This document shows, piece after piece, positions 22,701 through 30,789 of a DNA stretch of 38,533 nt. Position 1 is the first letter of the stretch. Each line of letters begins with the position of its first letter. The notes below the pieces were generated by a model, which had not been told where the DNA came from, ran no database searches, and worked only from the letters and a program-made list of their open reading frames with translations. Source of the stretch: Myxococcales bacterium (GTDB taxonomy: Bacteria; Myxococcota_A; Polyangia; Polyangiales; Polyangiaceae); contig JAGQJA010000095.1 of NCBI GenBank assembly GCA_020430845.1, positions 1 to 38,533 of the forward strand, in the 5' to 3' direction. Made by a program: the position numbers and the translations under genes.

Positions 22701-23954
22701 CTACGCCGCCTCAGCTTCATCCGCATCGCGCCCAAGAAGGGCTTCGACGAAATCTACGGTGTTGAACTCGCGCAAATCTTCGGCGCGCTCTCCGAGACCG
22801 ATGTATCTCACCGGCACGTTGAGCTCGTCGCAGACCGCGAGCACGATTCCCCCCTTGGCCGTCCCATCGAGCTTGGTCAGGACGACGCCTGACAGGTCGA
22901 GGGCCTCTTTGAACATCGCGGCTTGGGTCAGTCCGTTCTGACCGGTCGTCGCGTCGAGCACGAGCCACGTCTCGTGCGGCGCGCCCTCCATCGCCTTGCC
23001 GATGGTGCGCTTGACCTTCTTGATCTCGTCCATGAGCGGCGACTTGGTGTGCAAGCGCCCCGCCGTGTCGACGAGCAGGTAGTCGGCCTTGGCCTCCTGC
23101 GCCTTGGTCGTGGCCTCGAAGGCCACCGCGCCCGGATCCGCGCCGTCCTTGCCCTTGATGACGTCAGCGCCGACGCGCTTGCCCCAGACCTCGAGCTGCT
23201 GGACGGCGGCCGCGCGGAACGTGTCGCCCGCGGCGAGCACGACCTTCTTGCCGTCGCCGTGCCACTTGGTGGCGAGCTTGCCGATCGTCGTCGTCTTGCC
23301 GACGCCGTTGACGCCGACCATGAGGATCACGTGCGGCGTGCCGGTCGAGCCCTTGGGCGAGGGGACCGAGAGGATGCGCGAGGCCTCGACGCGCAGCGCG
23401 CGCCAGAGCGCGTCTTCGTCGGCGAGCTCGTTCTTCGAGAGCTTGTCGCGCAGGCGCTCGAGGATCGACTGCGTCGTCTTCACGCCCACGTCGGCGCCGA
23501 GGAGGACCGCTTCCATCTCCTCCAAGATGGCCGGGTCGATCTCTTTCTTGCCGGAGAAGAGCGCCTTGAGCTTGGAAAAGAAGCCGGTGCGGCTCGCGGC
23601 CAGGCCCTTGCGAAGCTCGCTGACGTCCTTCTTCGACGGCGCGGGGGCCTCTTCTTCGGCCGGGATCTCGGGCTCCGACTCCGACGGGACGACGTCGGTG
23701 GAGGGCAGCGACTCGGGCGGCGCCGGCTTCTTGGACGAGACCGGCGCGGCCTTCTCGGGCGCGGCCTTCTCGGGCGCGGGCGTCTCTTTCTTGGGCTCGC
23801 GCTGGACGGGCTCGGGCTCTTTCCGCTCGGGCCGCGCCGTGTCTTTGGCCGTCGTCGAGGTCGTCTCGGGCAACGCCTTCTTCTTGAGGAAGACGAAGTA
23901 CACGAGCGCCGCGACGATGAGCCCGACGACGACGATGATTGCGGGGTTCTCCAT
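22701..23954 (-). CDS. ftsY: Signal recognition particle receptor FtsY, 417 aa
   Basis: An N-terminal membrane helix (residues 3-23) is followed by a charged Pro/Glu/Lys linker to about 110, then the N domain and the SRP-type GTPase. G-motifs are GVNGVGKTT (214-222), DTFRAAA (244-250), DTAGR (296-300), TKLD (360-363) and GLGE near the end. It docks ribosome-SRP complexes at the inner membrane. The true membrane anchor recalls actinobacterial and some deltaproteobacterial FtsY; the E. coli protein has none. Its own promoter lies in the end of the upstream gene. Confidence 0.96.
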   Translation of the reverse strand: MENPAIIVVVGLIVAALVYFVFLKKKALPETTSTTAKDTARPERKEPEPVQREPKKETPAPEKAAPEKAAPVSSKKPAPPESLPSTDVVPSESEPEIPAEEEAPAPSKKDVSELRKGLAASRTGFFSKLKALFSGKKEIDPAILEEMEAVLLGADVGVKTTQSILERLRDKLSKNELADEDALWRALRVEASRILSVPSPKGSTGTPHVILMVGVNGVGKTTTIGKLATKWHGDGKKVVLAAGDTFRAAAVQQLEVWGKRVGADVIKGKDGADPGAVAFEATTKAQEAKADYLLVDTAGRLHTKSPLMDEIKKVKRTIGKAMEGAPHETWLVLDATTGQNGLTQAAMFKEALDLSGVVLTKLDGTAKGGIVLAVCDELNVPVRYIGLGERAEDLREFNTVDFVEALLGRDADEAEAA

Positions 23955-23989
23955 CCCTTGAGCTCCAGAGCCGCACGAGGCGGCACGCC

Positions 23990-24019
23990 GTTATAGGGAG
24001 GGGGGATGCAGGCCGTCAA
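23990..24019 (-). promoter_or_regulatory. Promoter of ftsY
   Basis: TTGACG (24019-24014) and TATAAC (23995-23990) are 18 bp apart, five of six matches each. The -35 overlaps the TGA of the upstream gene. The ftsY ATG is at 23954, giving a leader of about 30 nt with an AAGGG ribosome site. Confidence 0.65.
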
Positions 24020-25797
24020 TGACGGTCAACCGGTCGGCTGGGCTTTTCCGCTGAGTCGGGCAAGAGACGCTCGATTTCTGCCTCTTTTCGTGCATCCACC
24101 TCGCCGGGCTGGTAAGCGGCGCGCTCCACGGCGTCGGCCCATCGCGCGACCGCCTCGTCGTCTCGCGCGGCCCGCCTCACGTGCGCGGGCGTGGGCTCCG
24201 GCTTGCTGTCGAAGGGCTTTCCGGCGCGGCGCGCCCAGGCGACGAGCCGCGCGATCACCTGACGGCGTCGCGCCACGAGCGTGACCGACAGGCGGCCTGG
24301 CGACGGGACGTCTTGCTCGAGGCGCGAGTGCAGGCGCGCCTCGGCGCAGAGCCGCTCGCCGCCGCGGAGCTCGACGGGCTCGAGCCGAAAACGCCCGCGC
24401 TCGTCGGTGGTGGCGCTCGCGAGCTCGACGGTGCCCTCGAAGCCCGGGCGCTCGATCCACACGCGCGTCTTGTCGATCGGCGCGCCGTCGTGTGCGTCGA
24501 GCACCGCGCCGCTCCACCCGCGCTCTCCGCGCGACGGCGGGGCGACCACGTCGACGCGGGCGCGGCCCTCGCTCGCGCGCACGAGCTCGTCGGCCTTCTC
24601 TTCGGCGTCGGGCGCCTCGCGGCGTCGCACGCGTGCCGCGACGAACCACGCGATCACGCCGATGGCCGCCGCGAAGAGCGGCACCTTGGACCAGACGCTC
24701 GGCCCGCGTACGGGCACCGTGAAAGAGAGCTCGGGCCCAGGCTCGTACCACGGCGCCGTGGAGACGTAGCGGACGCGCACGGTGGACTGGCCGGCGGGCG
24801 CGTTGAAGGTCATGACGAGCCGCGCGAGGCCGCGCTCCACCGGGGCCGCGCCCACGAGGCTCTCGCCCACGTACGCCTCGACGCCCCCCGAGCCGACGAT
24901 CCCGCCCGCGCCCGTCGCGTCGATGTCGACCGCCACGCCGTCCTCGGGGCTCTGCGGCGACAGGCCCTTCTCGGCCGCGGGCGCGCGCAGCGTCACGCGC
25001 GCGTGGCGCTCGATGGCCGTCACGCTCGAGGCGAACGCGTTGTCGACGTCACCGGGAAAGGCCGCGCGCAGCTCGCCCGGTCCGGCCCCGCCGAGGCGTG
25101 CGCTCTCGACCGTGAAGCGCGCGCGACCGGAGCGGTCGGTCGTGGCGCGCCCGAGCGCGGTCCCGGACTCTGTCGTCAGCGTGATCGGCAGCGACGGCGC
25201 GGCGGTCGGGCCCTCGGTCTCTTCGACGAGCGCCGCGACCTCGACGCGCACCGACGGTGCATCGAGCTTGACCACGAAGATCGCGGGATCGAAGCGCAGC
25301 GCCACGGAGCGCCGCGAGAGATCGAAGGGGAGCTCGAGCTTGGTGCCCTCGACGAGGCTGTCGCCGCCCCACGTGAGCAGCGCGCGGTGGCGATCGAGCG
25401 GCAGCGCTGCGCGCACACAGAACGTGCCGCGCTCGTCGGTCATCACGCGGAGCTTCTCGCCGTCCGACGTCGCGGCCGTCGACCCCCCGTTCACGCACAA
25501 CCTCGCACCCCGCACCGCAGCGGACACGTCGGCGAGCTGCGTCGCGGCCTCCGGGCGAAACAGGACCTCCACGGGCTGATTCGGCAGCGGCTGCGTCATG
25601 TCGTCGAGCAGCGCGCCGCTCAGCACGAGCTCGCCACCCGCGCGCGTCGCGCGTGCCTCGATCCGCGCACCGCCCCGGACGCGGATACGGAGCGGGTCTG
25701 CGTGCGCCGTGCCCTCACCGACGGCGCAGGCGCACATCGTCGCCACCAGGGCGCGGGCGAGCACGCGATTGAAGGAAACGGGTCGCACTTCCGTCAT
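24016..25797 (-). CDS. Membrane-anchored protein with Ig-like and carboxypeptidase-regulatory-like domains, 593 aa
   Basis: A signal peptide (about 1-33, ending AHADP) is followed by two or three beta-sandwich-like segments, two of which share the TTDRSGRARF / TDERGTFCV type strand. A membrane helix lies at about 370-390 (LFAAAIGVIAWFVAARVRRR). A cytoplasmic-side domain with GAVLDAHDGAPIDKTRVWI and TTDERGRFRL resembles the carboxypeptidase regulatory-like fold, followed by an Arg-rich amphipathic tail. Function unknown; no catalytic residues seen. A GAGAGA ribosome site precedes the ATG at 25797. It is divergent from the 25852 gene and shares a 54-bp intergenic region with it. Confidence 0.72.
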   Translation of the reverse strand: MTEVRPVSFNRVLARALVATMCACAVGEGTAHADPLRIRVRGGARIEARATRAGGELVLSGALLDDMTQPLPNQPVEVLFRPEAATQLADVSAAVRGARLCVNGGSTAATSDGEKLRVMTDERGTFCVRAALPLDRHRALLTWGGDSLVEGTKLELPFDLSRRSVALRFDPAIFVVKLDAPSVRVEVAALVEETEGPTAAPSLPITLTTESGTALGRATTDRSGRARFTVESARLGGAGPGELRAAFPGDVDNAFASSVTAIERHARVTLRAPAAEKGLSPQSPEDGVAVDIDATGAGGIVGSGGVEAYVGESLVGAAPVERGLARLVMTFNAPAGQSTVRVRYVSTAPWYEPGPELSFTVPVRGPSVWSKVPLFAAAIGVIAWFVAARVRRREAPDAEEKADELVRASEGRARVDVVAPPSRGERGWSGAVLDAHDGAPIDKTRVWIERPGFEGTVELASATTDERGRFRLEPVELRGGERLCAEARLHSRLEQDVPSPGRLSVTLVARRRQVIARLVAWARRAGKPFDSKPEPTPAHVRRAARDDEAVARWADAVERAAYQPGEVDARKEAEIERLLPDSAEKPSRPVDRH

Positions 25798-25810
25798 TCT
25801 CTCTCGGCGG

Positions 25811-25824
25811 CGGGAAGTTTCCCG
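25811..25824. promoter_or_regulatory. Inverted repeat between divergent genes
   Basis: CGGGAA-GT-TTCCCG is a perfect 6-2-6 palindrome in the 54-bp gap between two divergent start codons. It is a candidate operator by position; no second copy was noticed. Confidence 0.35.
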
Positions 25825-25851
25825 ATCAAACCCCGTACGAGGGACGCTTCG

Positions 25852-26703
25852 ATGCGTGATAGCCTAGAGCGGAAGATGCGCAGGGGCGCCATGGTCGTTG
25901 CAGCCTTCCTGACGATGCTCCCGAGCATCGCTCACGCGCAAGGCGCGCGCACACAGTTTCTCGCCGACAAGCTCAAGTCGGACGACTTTCGTGTGCGCAC
26001 CAACGCCGCGCTCGCGCTCGGCGCGACCAACGATCCCGCCGCCGTCGAGCCGCTCTGCCGCGCGCTCGACGACCCCAAGGAGGTCGTGCGCCAGGCGGCC
26101 GCCGTCGCGCACAAGCGCCTCGGTCGCTCCTCTTCGCTCCCGTGCCTCAAGGTGCACAAGTCGAGCGAGCGCAACGAGGGCGTTCGCGTGCAGATTACAC
26201 GCGCTGTCGAGTCCATCGAGGCGGCCGGCGGCGGCTCGGGCGGCGGCTCTTCCGATCCGGGGCCCCCCTCCCTCAACCCCAAGGCGCAGTACTACGTCGC
26301 CCTCTCGAGCGTCTCCAACTCCACGGGCCGTGGTCAGAGCGAGGTCGAGCGGCTCGTCATCAAGGCCATCCGCGCCAAGCTCGAGGCGGCGGGATCCATG
26401 CAGCTGGCCCCGTCGTCCGAGTCGCCCGACGCGGCGCGCGGCGTCCTCAAGAAGCGCAAGCTCAAGGGCTTCTACCTCTCGGTCGCGGTCGACAAGTTCG
26501 ACTACAGCGGCGGGCACCTCAAGGTGCGGGTGAAGGTGGGCGTCTTCACCTATCCGGGCAAGTCCCTCCTGGGCAACGTCGACCGCGCGCTCACCAAAGA
26601 GGGCGTGCGCGGGAGCGACGCGTCGTCGGAGGACCAGCTCATGGAGCTCGCCGCGGGCCTCGCGGCCGAGCAGTTCGCCCAGAACGCCAGCGCGTTTCTA
26701 TAA
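25852..26703 (+). CDS. Exported HEAT-repeat protein, 283 aa
   Basis: The signal peptide has its hydrophobic stretch at about residues 13-29 and ends AHAQG. Two or three HEAT units follow (DDFRVRTNAALALGATNDPAAVEPLCRAL, then VVRQAAAVAHKRLG) to about 110. A Gly/Ser linker leads to a C-terminal domain of about 150 residues (NPKAQYYVALSSVSNSTGRGQ ... LSVAVDKFDYSGGHLKVRVKVGVF) that I do not recognise. The ATG at 25852 has GAGGGA at good spacing; a second ATG eight codons later is less well placed. It precedes a HAMP-type membrane protein by 93 bp. Confidence 0.75.
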   Translation: MRDSLERKMRRGAMVVAAFLTMLPSIAHAQGARTQFLADKLKSDDFRVRTNAALALGATNDPAAVEPLCRALDDPKEVVRQAAAVAHKRLGRSSSLPCLKVHKSSERNEGVRVQITRAVESIEAAGGGSGGGSSDPGPPSLNPKAQYYVALSSVSNSTGRGQSEVERLVIKAIRAKLEAAGSMQLAPSSESPDAARGVLKKRKLKGFYLSVAVDKFDYSGGHLKVRVKVGVFTYPGKSLLGNVDRALTKEGVRGSDASSEDQLMELAAGLAAEQFAQNASAFL

Positions 26704-26796
26704 GCGGTCCGGTCGCCTCGCGCGCCGATCGCCGAGCTTGAGGCGCGTGCGGATTGCAGGCACCATGACATGGAGCCCTCGAAGGGCAGGAGTCCC

Positions 26797-27540
26797 ATGA
26801 GCCCCTCCGCCGAAGCGGCCGCCCCGCGGCCCAAGTACAAGCGCAGCATCAAGAACTACCTGATCGACTCGCGCTTCCAGCTCAAATACACGGCGATGAT
26901 CATCTCCGTCGCGCTGGTCATCAGCGGCGTGATGGGAGCGTTCCTCTACCGAACGAGCTCGCAGGTCACCGCCCAGAGCCAGAAGGTCATCGCTCAGGGG
27001 CAGAAGCTCATCAAAGAGAGCCAGACCAACAGCGATCTGGTCAAGATGCAGATCAAGCAGGAGTACGCCGACGCGCCCGAGCTCGCCGACTCCTTCAACA
27101 AGAGCGCCAAGACCCTCGACAAGGAGCTTCAGGCCAAGCAAGAGGGGCTCTTCGAGCAGCAGGCGCAGACGATCGAGCAGCAGAAGAAGATGCTCTGGTC
27201 GCTCGTGGCCGGTCTCGTGGGCCTCGTCGTCCTGATCGGCCTCCTCGGCATCTACTTCACGCACAAGGTGGCCGGGCCCATCTACAAGATGAAGCTCCTG
27301 CTCGGTCAGGTCGGCGCGGGCAAGCTCAACTTCCAGGGCAAGCTCCGCAAGGGCGACGAGCTGCAGGACTTCTTCGAGGCGTTCGCCAACATGGCCGAGC
27401 AGCTCAAGGCGCGTCAGGCCAAAGAGGTCTCGGAGCTCGAGCTGGCGATCGAGGCGGCGACGGCGTCGGGCGCGAGCGACGAGGCCATCTCGCGCATCCG
27501 CTCGGTCCGCGACGAGATGAAGGCCGCGCTCGACAAGTAG
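26797..27540 (+). CDS. Two-helix HAMP-like membrane protein, 247 aa
   Basis: TM1 is at about residues 32-52. A helical Gln/Lys-rich periplasmic region of about 75 residues follows, then TM2 at about 130-154. A HAMP-like domain begins VAGPIYKMKLLL and includes GDELQDFFEAFANMAEQL. The end is a short coiled coil. No signalling output domain follows, so it may work as a scaffold or pass signals to a separate protein. The ATG at 26797 has AGGAG at 26788-26792; an in-frame ATG at 26770 would add nine residues. It converges with the YraN-family gene, leaving 21 bp that hold a small GCGCG hairpin. Confidence 0.75.
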   Translation: MSPSAEAAAPRPKYKRSIKNYLIDSRFQLKYTAMIISVALVISGVMGAFLYRTSSQVTAQSQKVIAQGQKLIKESQTNSDLVKMQIKQEYADAPELADSFNKSAKTLDKELQAKQEGLFEQQAQTIEQQKKMLWSLVAGLVGLVVLIGLLGIYFTHKVAGPIYKMKLLLGQVGAGKLNFQGKLRKGDELQDFFEAFANMAEQLKARQAKEVSELELAIEAATASGASDEAISRIRSVRDEMKAALDK

Positions 27541-27561
27541 CAGCGCGTCGCGCGCCGCGCC

Positions 27562-27966
27562 TCACGCGGTGATGGCGCCCGGCACGTACTCCACCGTGGT
27601 GCGACCGCCCTGGCGCGTCACGGACGCGACGTCGATGCGCACGCGGCGGACGTCGGGAAGACGCGACAGCTCGCGCGACCAGAGGAAGTGGGCCGCGCGC
27701 ACGAGGCGCCTCTGCTTGTCTCTTCCGATGCTCGAGAACGGCCGATCGAACGAGCGCGGGCCGCGCGTCCGCACCTCGACGATGACGACGAGGTCGCCGC
27801 GCCTGGCGACGAGGTCGAGCTCGAGCGCGCCGAAGCGCAGGTTCTCGTGCATCACGACGAAGCCGTGAGCGCGGAGGTAGTCGGCGACGGCCTGCTCCGC
27901 GACCCGCCACGGAACCGTGGCGCGCGCTACGTCAGTCGCACTTGCGCGCGGCCGGGTCGCAGTCAC
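27562..27966 (-). CDS. YraN/UPF0102 family endonuclease-like protein, 134 aa
   Basis: The fold signature of the YraN family is present: the AEQAVADYLRAHGF helix, ENLRFGALELDLVARRGD with Glu49 and Asp51, and IVEVRTR with Glu64. These match the E-x-D ... EVK nuclease core, with Arg in place of Lys66. KQRRLVRAAHFLW follows as usual. The length is normal with a slightly long N-terminus. The GTG start at 27966 lies inside the preceding lipoprotein gene, a 35-bp overlap in another frame. Relatives are thought to act on DNA, possibly Holliday junctions, but their role is poorly known. Confidence 0.85.
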   Translation of the reverse strand: MTATRPRASATDVARATVPWRVAEQAVADYLRAHGFVVMHENLRFGALELDLVARRGDLVVIVEVRTRGPRSFDRPFSSIGRDKQRRLVRAAHFLWSRELSRLPDVRRVRIDVASVTRQGGRTTVEYVPGAITA

Positions 27967-28564
27967 CCTGCTGGCACCCGAGCGTCGCGTCGTACTCCGT
28001 GCGCTCCTTGATGCAGTAGCCGCCCGTGAGGCCTTCGTTGCCCTGGCCGATCGAAGTGACCAGCTGCGCGCAGACGAAGCCGTCGGGGCACTTGCAGTAG
28101 TTGGCGCCGTCGTCGTCGCGGCCCTCGGTGTTGGCGCAGCGGCACGAGCAGTAGACGGCCTGCGAGGCCTTGCGGTCGGAGCACTGCGCCGGGACCGTCG
28201 CCTTCTTGCGCGGGTCGGAGAAGTTGCCCTTGTCGTCGGCGCCCGTGACCTTGGCCGTGGAGCCCGGGATGGTGCAGCCCGTGTCGTTCGGCGCCGGGGT
28301 GCCCGGAGGGGGCACGCCGTCGGACGACTGGCCGTACGGGCACGACACGCGGCCGCGGAAGTGATTCACGAGGCAGAGGCGCGTGCGGCACTGGAAGCTC
28401 TTGGACTCGACGTTGACTTCCTTTTCGTCGAAGCCCAAGAACGACTGGTCGAACTCCTGCTCCGGCGTGCACGGATCGCCCACTCCCTGGTCTGCGCAGC
28501 CCGGTGCAGAGACCGAGACCAACAGACCGCCCATCAGCATCACAGCGACAATCGCGCGCGTCAT
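27932..28564 (-). CDS. Cys-rich lipoprotein, 210 aa
   Basis: The ATG at 28564 follows AGGAG. The signal ends in lipobox SAPGC (Cys23). The mature part has about 17 Cys, among them the cluster CSCRCANTEGRDDDGANYCKCPDGFVC, and ends CQQGDCDPAARKCD. The layout suggests a small disulfide-rich extracellular module; no family recognised. The open frame upstream to 29137 is not coding. Confidence 0.75.
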   Translation of the reverse strand: MTRAIVAVMLMGGLLVSVSAPGCADQGVGDPCTPEQEFDQSFLGFDEKEVNVESKSFQCRTRLCLVNHFRGRVSCPYGQSSDGVPPPGTPAPNDTGCTIPGSTAKVTGADDKGNFSDPRKKATVPAQCSDRKASQAVYCSCRCANTEGRDDDGANYCKCPDGFVCAQLVTSIGQGNEGLTGGYCIKERTEYDATLGCQQGDCDPAARKCD

Positions 28565-28869
28565 CGTGAGTGGAGCTCCTAGCGAGGGAGAGAAGCGCGA
28601 GGGCGACCGACAGGTCGGCACGCACCGGCCGCGGCAAAGTACCCGCGGGGAGACAAGAGCGTCAAGGCCTGATGGCCCGCTGCGCACATATCCGTCACGT
28701 CTCTTGTTGCGGGCGGTCTCGCGCCCGGCGCGCCGACGGTCGGAGCCTCGCGCGGCCATGAAGGGGGAGCGCCCCCCGCGAGCGCGCGGGGACGAGGCGT
28801 CTCTGCGGGCCCCAAGGCTCAGCCGCCTCCGCGGGTTCTCGGGTGCGCGCGTGAGACGCCCTTTCGACC

Positions 28870-28899
28870 TTGACAACGGAGTTTGAGCGTCCGTACCAT
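28870..28899 (+). promoter_or_regulatory. Candidate promoter of the gltC-gltG cluster in a 484-bp gap
   Basis: TTGACA (28870-28875) and TACCAT (28894-28899) are 18 bp apart, giving a leader of about 140 nt to the ATG at 29049. The rest of 28565-29048 becomes AT-rich after 28900 but holds no gene or repeat I can support. Confidence 0.6.
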
Positions 28900-29048
28900 T
28901 CCGCGGCCTCGAACTTACTATCTCATCAAATTCGTTCCACTTTTCGGGGATCGCCGGAGCCACGACGACGCGCGTGCTCCCCCCCGCCTTCCGCAACCGG
29001 CGCCGCTCGCGCCTGTCTGTAACCCCCTCCAGGCGAGGAAAAATCACG

Positions 29049-30788
29049 ATGCGATCGTTCTTGCGCTCTCTGCTCTTCGCGTCGGCCGCGTGTGCGTTCA
29101 CCCTCAGCGCGAGCACGGCCTCGTCGCAGCCCCGCAAGCCGAAGCCGAAGCCGGCCGCGGCCGCGCCCGCTGGGGATCAGGCGATCGAGCTCGACGATCC
29201 GCCGCCCGCGCAGCCCGGCACGCCGGCCGCGAAGCCCGTCGACAACTCGCCCCCGCCGCAGGCCGGGCAGATGACGGAGCAGGCCGCGCAGGCCAAGCGC
29301 CTGTTCGACGGCGAGAAGTGGGGCGACGCCGCGAGCGCGCTCTACCGCGTCTACAAGGGTGAGACGGGCGACGACGAGGGCAACAAGCAGCTCGCGCAGT
29401 ACCACCTCGCGATCGCGCTCTACCGCCTCAAGTTCTACCAGGCCGCGTACGGCATCTTCAGCGAGATCGCCGACAAGCCCAACCACCTCAAGTTCAACGA
29501 GACGTTGCTCTGGCTCGCCAAGCTCGCGACCGACCTGCCCGAGCCGGCGGACATCGTCGAGCGCGTCGGCAAGTACACCGACGCCGCGATCGACAAGTTC
29601 AACAACGCGAACCAGCGCGAGCTCTACTGGCAGCTCAACTACCTGCTCGGTCGGTACAAGTACCGCAACCGCCAGTACGAAGAGGCCCTCCGCCTCTTCC
29701 GCAAGGTCGACCGCCAGTCGAAGTACTACATCAAGGGCCAGTTCTTCAGCGGCATCTCCAACGTGCAGCTGCGCAAGAGCGTCCCGGCGGTGCAGTCGTT
29801 CCAGCGCATCGTCGGCGCGATCGACGAGGGCGTCGAAGGCGTCGAGGGCGAGGACCGCATGCGCGACCTCGCGTTTCTCTCCATGGCGCGCACGTACTAC
29901 TCGGCGTCGGTCCGCCTCGACGAGAACAACGCGCCGACGATCGACAGCAACAAGCTGAGCGCCGCGGTCAAGTACTGGAACAAGGTCGACGTCGACAGCG
30001 AGTACTGGCTCGACGGTCTGTTCGAGGAGTCGTGGGCGTACTTCATGGCCGGCGACTACGCGCACGCGCTCGGCAACATCCACACGATCCAGGCGCCGTA
30101 CTTCCCCAACTCGTACTACCCCGAGGCCGACGTCCTCCGCGCGGTCATCTACTTCGCGAACTGCCAGTACGACGACGCCGAGACCATCGTCGCCAAGCTC
30201 CAGACCACGTACCAGCCGATCTACGACGACCTCAACAAGGTCCTCGAGCGGTTCAAGGGCGACGAGGCCGACGAGCCGTTCTACAAGTTCCTCAAGGAGG
30301 TCCGCGACGGCAAGGCGAACCTGCCCCCGCGGATCCGCACGGTCGTCGAGAACGCGCTCTCGGACCGCCAGCTCCTGCGCCACCTCCAGTACGTGCAGGT
30401 GCTCGACGACGAGCAGAAGCGCTTCTCGAAGGCGCCGGGCAGCTTCCGCGACTCGGCGCTCGGCAACGACGTCAAGGACGCGATGCAGCTCGCGCGCGAC
30501 ATCGCCGTGCGAAACGCCGGCCAGCTGGCCCGCGAGCGCTACCAGCGCAACCTCGACGAGCTCAACGAGCACCTTCGCAATTCGGCGAAGATCCTCATCG
30601 ACATCACGGCGGCGCGTCGTAACCAGCTCGACGCCGCGATCGCCGGATCGCAAGTTACGGTCCAAGAGTCCGAGCGGAATATCGTCAAACCCGACGAAGA
30701 GCACGTCATCTGGCCGTTCGACGGCGAGTATTGGCGCGATGAGCTCGGTTTTTATCGTCAGACGATCACCTCGAAGTGCGGGAGGTAG
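29049..30788 (+). CDS. gltC: GltC-like TPR protein of the gliding/spore-coat machinery, 579 aa
   Basis: The signal peptide (MRSFLRSLLFASAACAFTLS ... ASSQP) is followed by a Pro/Lys/Ala segment with AIELDDPPPAQPG. The rest is helical with TPR units (AKRLFDGEKWGDAASALYRVYKGE, AIALYRLKFYQAAYGIFSEI, YWQLNYLLGRYKYRNRQYEEALRLF, and others). The C-terminal 150 residues are rich in long charged helices. It should be periplasmic. Assignment rests on TPR content, export and position directly before the GltD/GltE homologues; in M. xanthus gltC lies in a different glt cluster, with the barrel genes. Its stop codon lies 1 bp before the next start. Confidence 0.72.
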   Translation: MRSFLRSLLFASAACAFTLSASTASSQPRKPKPKPAAAAPAGDQAIELDDPPPAQPGTPAAKPVDNSPPPQAGQMTEQAAQAKRLFDGEKWGDAASALYRVYKGETGDDEGNKQLAQYHLAIALYRLKFYQAAYGIFSEIADKPNHLKFNETLLWLAKLATDLPEPADIVERVGKYTDAAIDKFNNANQRELYWQLNYLLGRYKYRNRQYEEALRLFRKVDRQSKYYIKGQFFSGISNVQLRKSVPAVQSFQRIVGAIDEGVEGVEGEDRMRDLAFLSMARTYYSASVRLDENNAPTIDSNKLSAAVKYWNKVDVDSEYWLDGLFEESWAYFMAGDYAHALGNIHTIQAPYFPNSYYPEADVLRAVIYFANCQYDDAETIVAKLQTTYQPIYDDLNKVLERFKGDEADEPFYKFLKEVRDGKANLPPRIRTVVENALSDRQLLRHLQYVQVLDDEQKRFSKAPGSFRDSALGNDVKDAMQLARDIAVRNAGQLARERYQRNLDELNEHLRNSAKILIDITAARRNQLDAAIAGSQVTVQESERNIVKPDEEHVIWPFDGEYWRDELGFYRQTITSKCGR

Positions 30789-30789
30789 C

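Noticed and set aside
28565-28900. Upstream open extension of the 27932 lipoprotein
   Set aside because: The lipoprotein signal and AGGAG site fix the start at 28564; the extension is Arg-rich and crosses the likely gltC promoter region.
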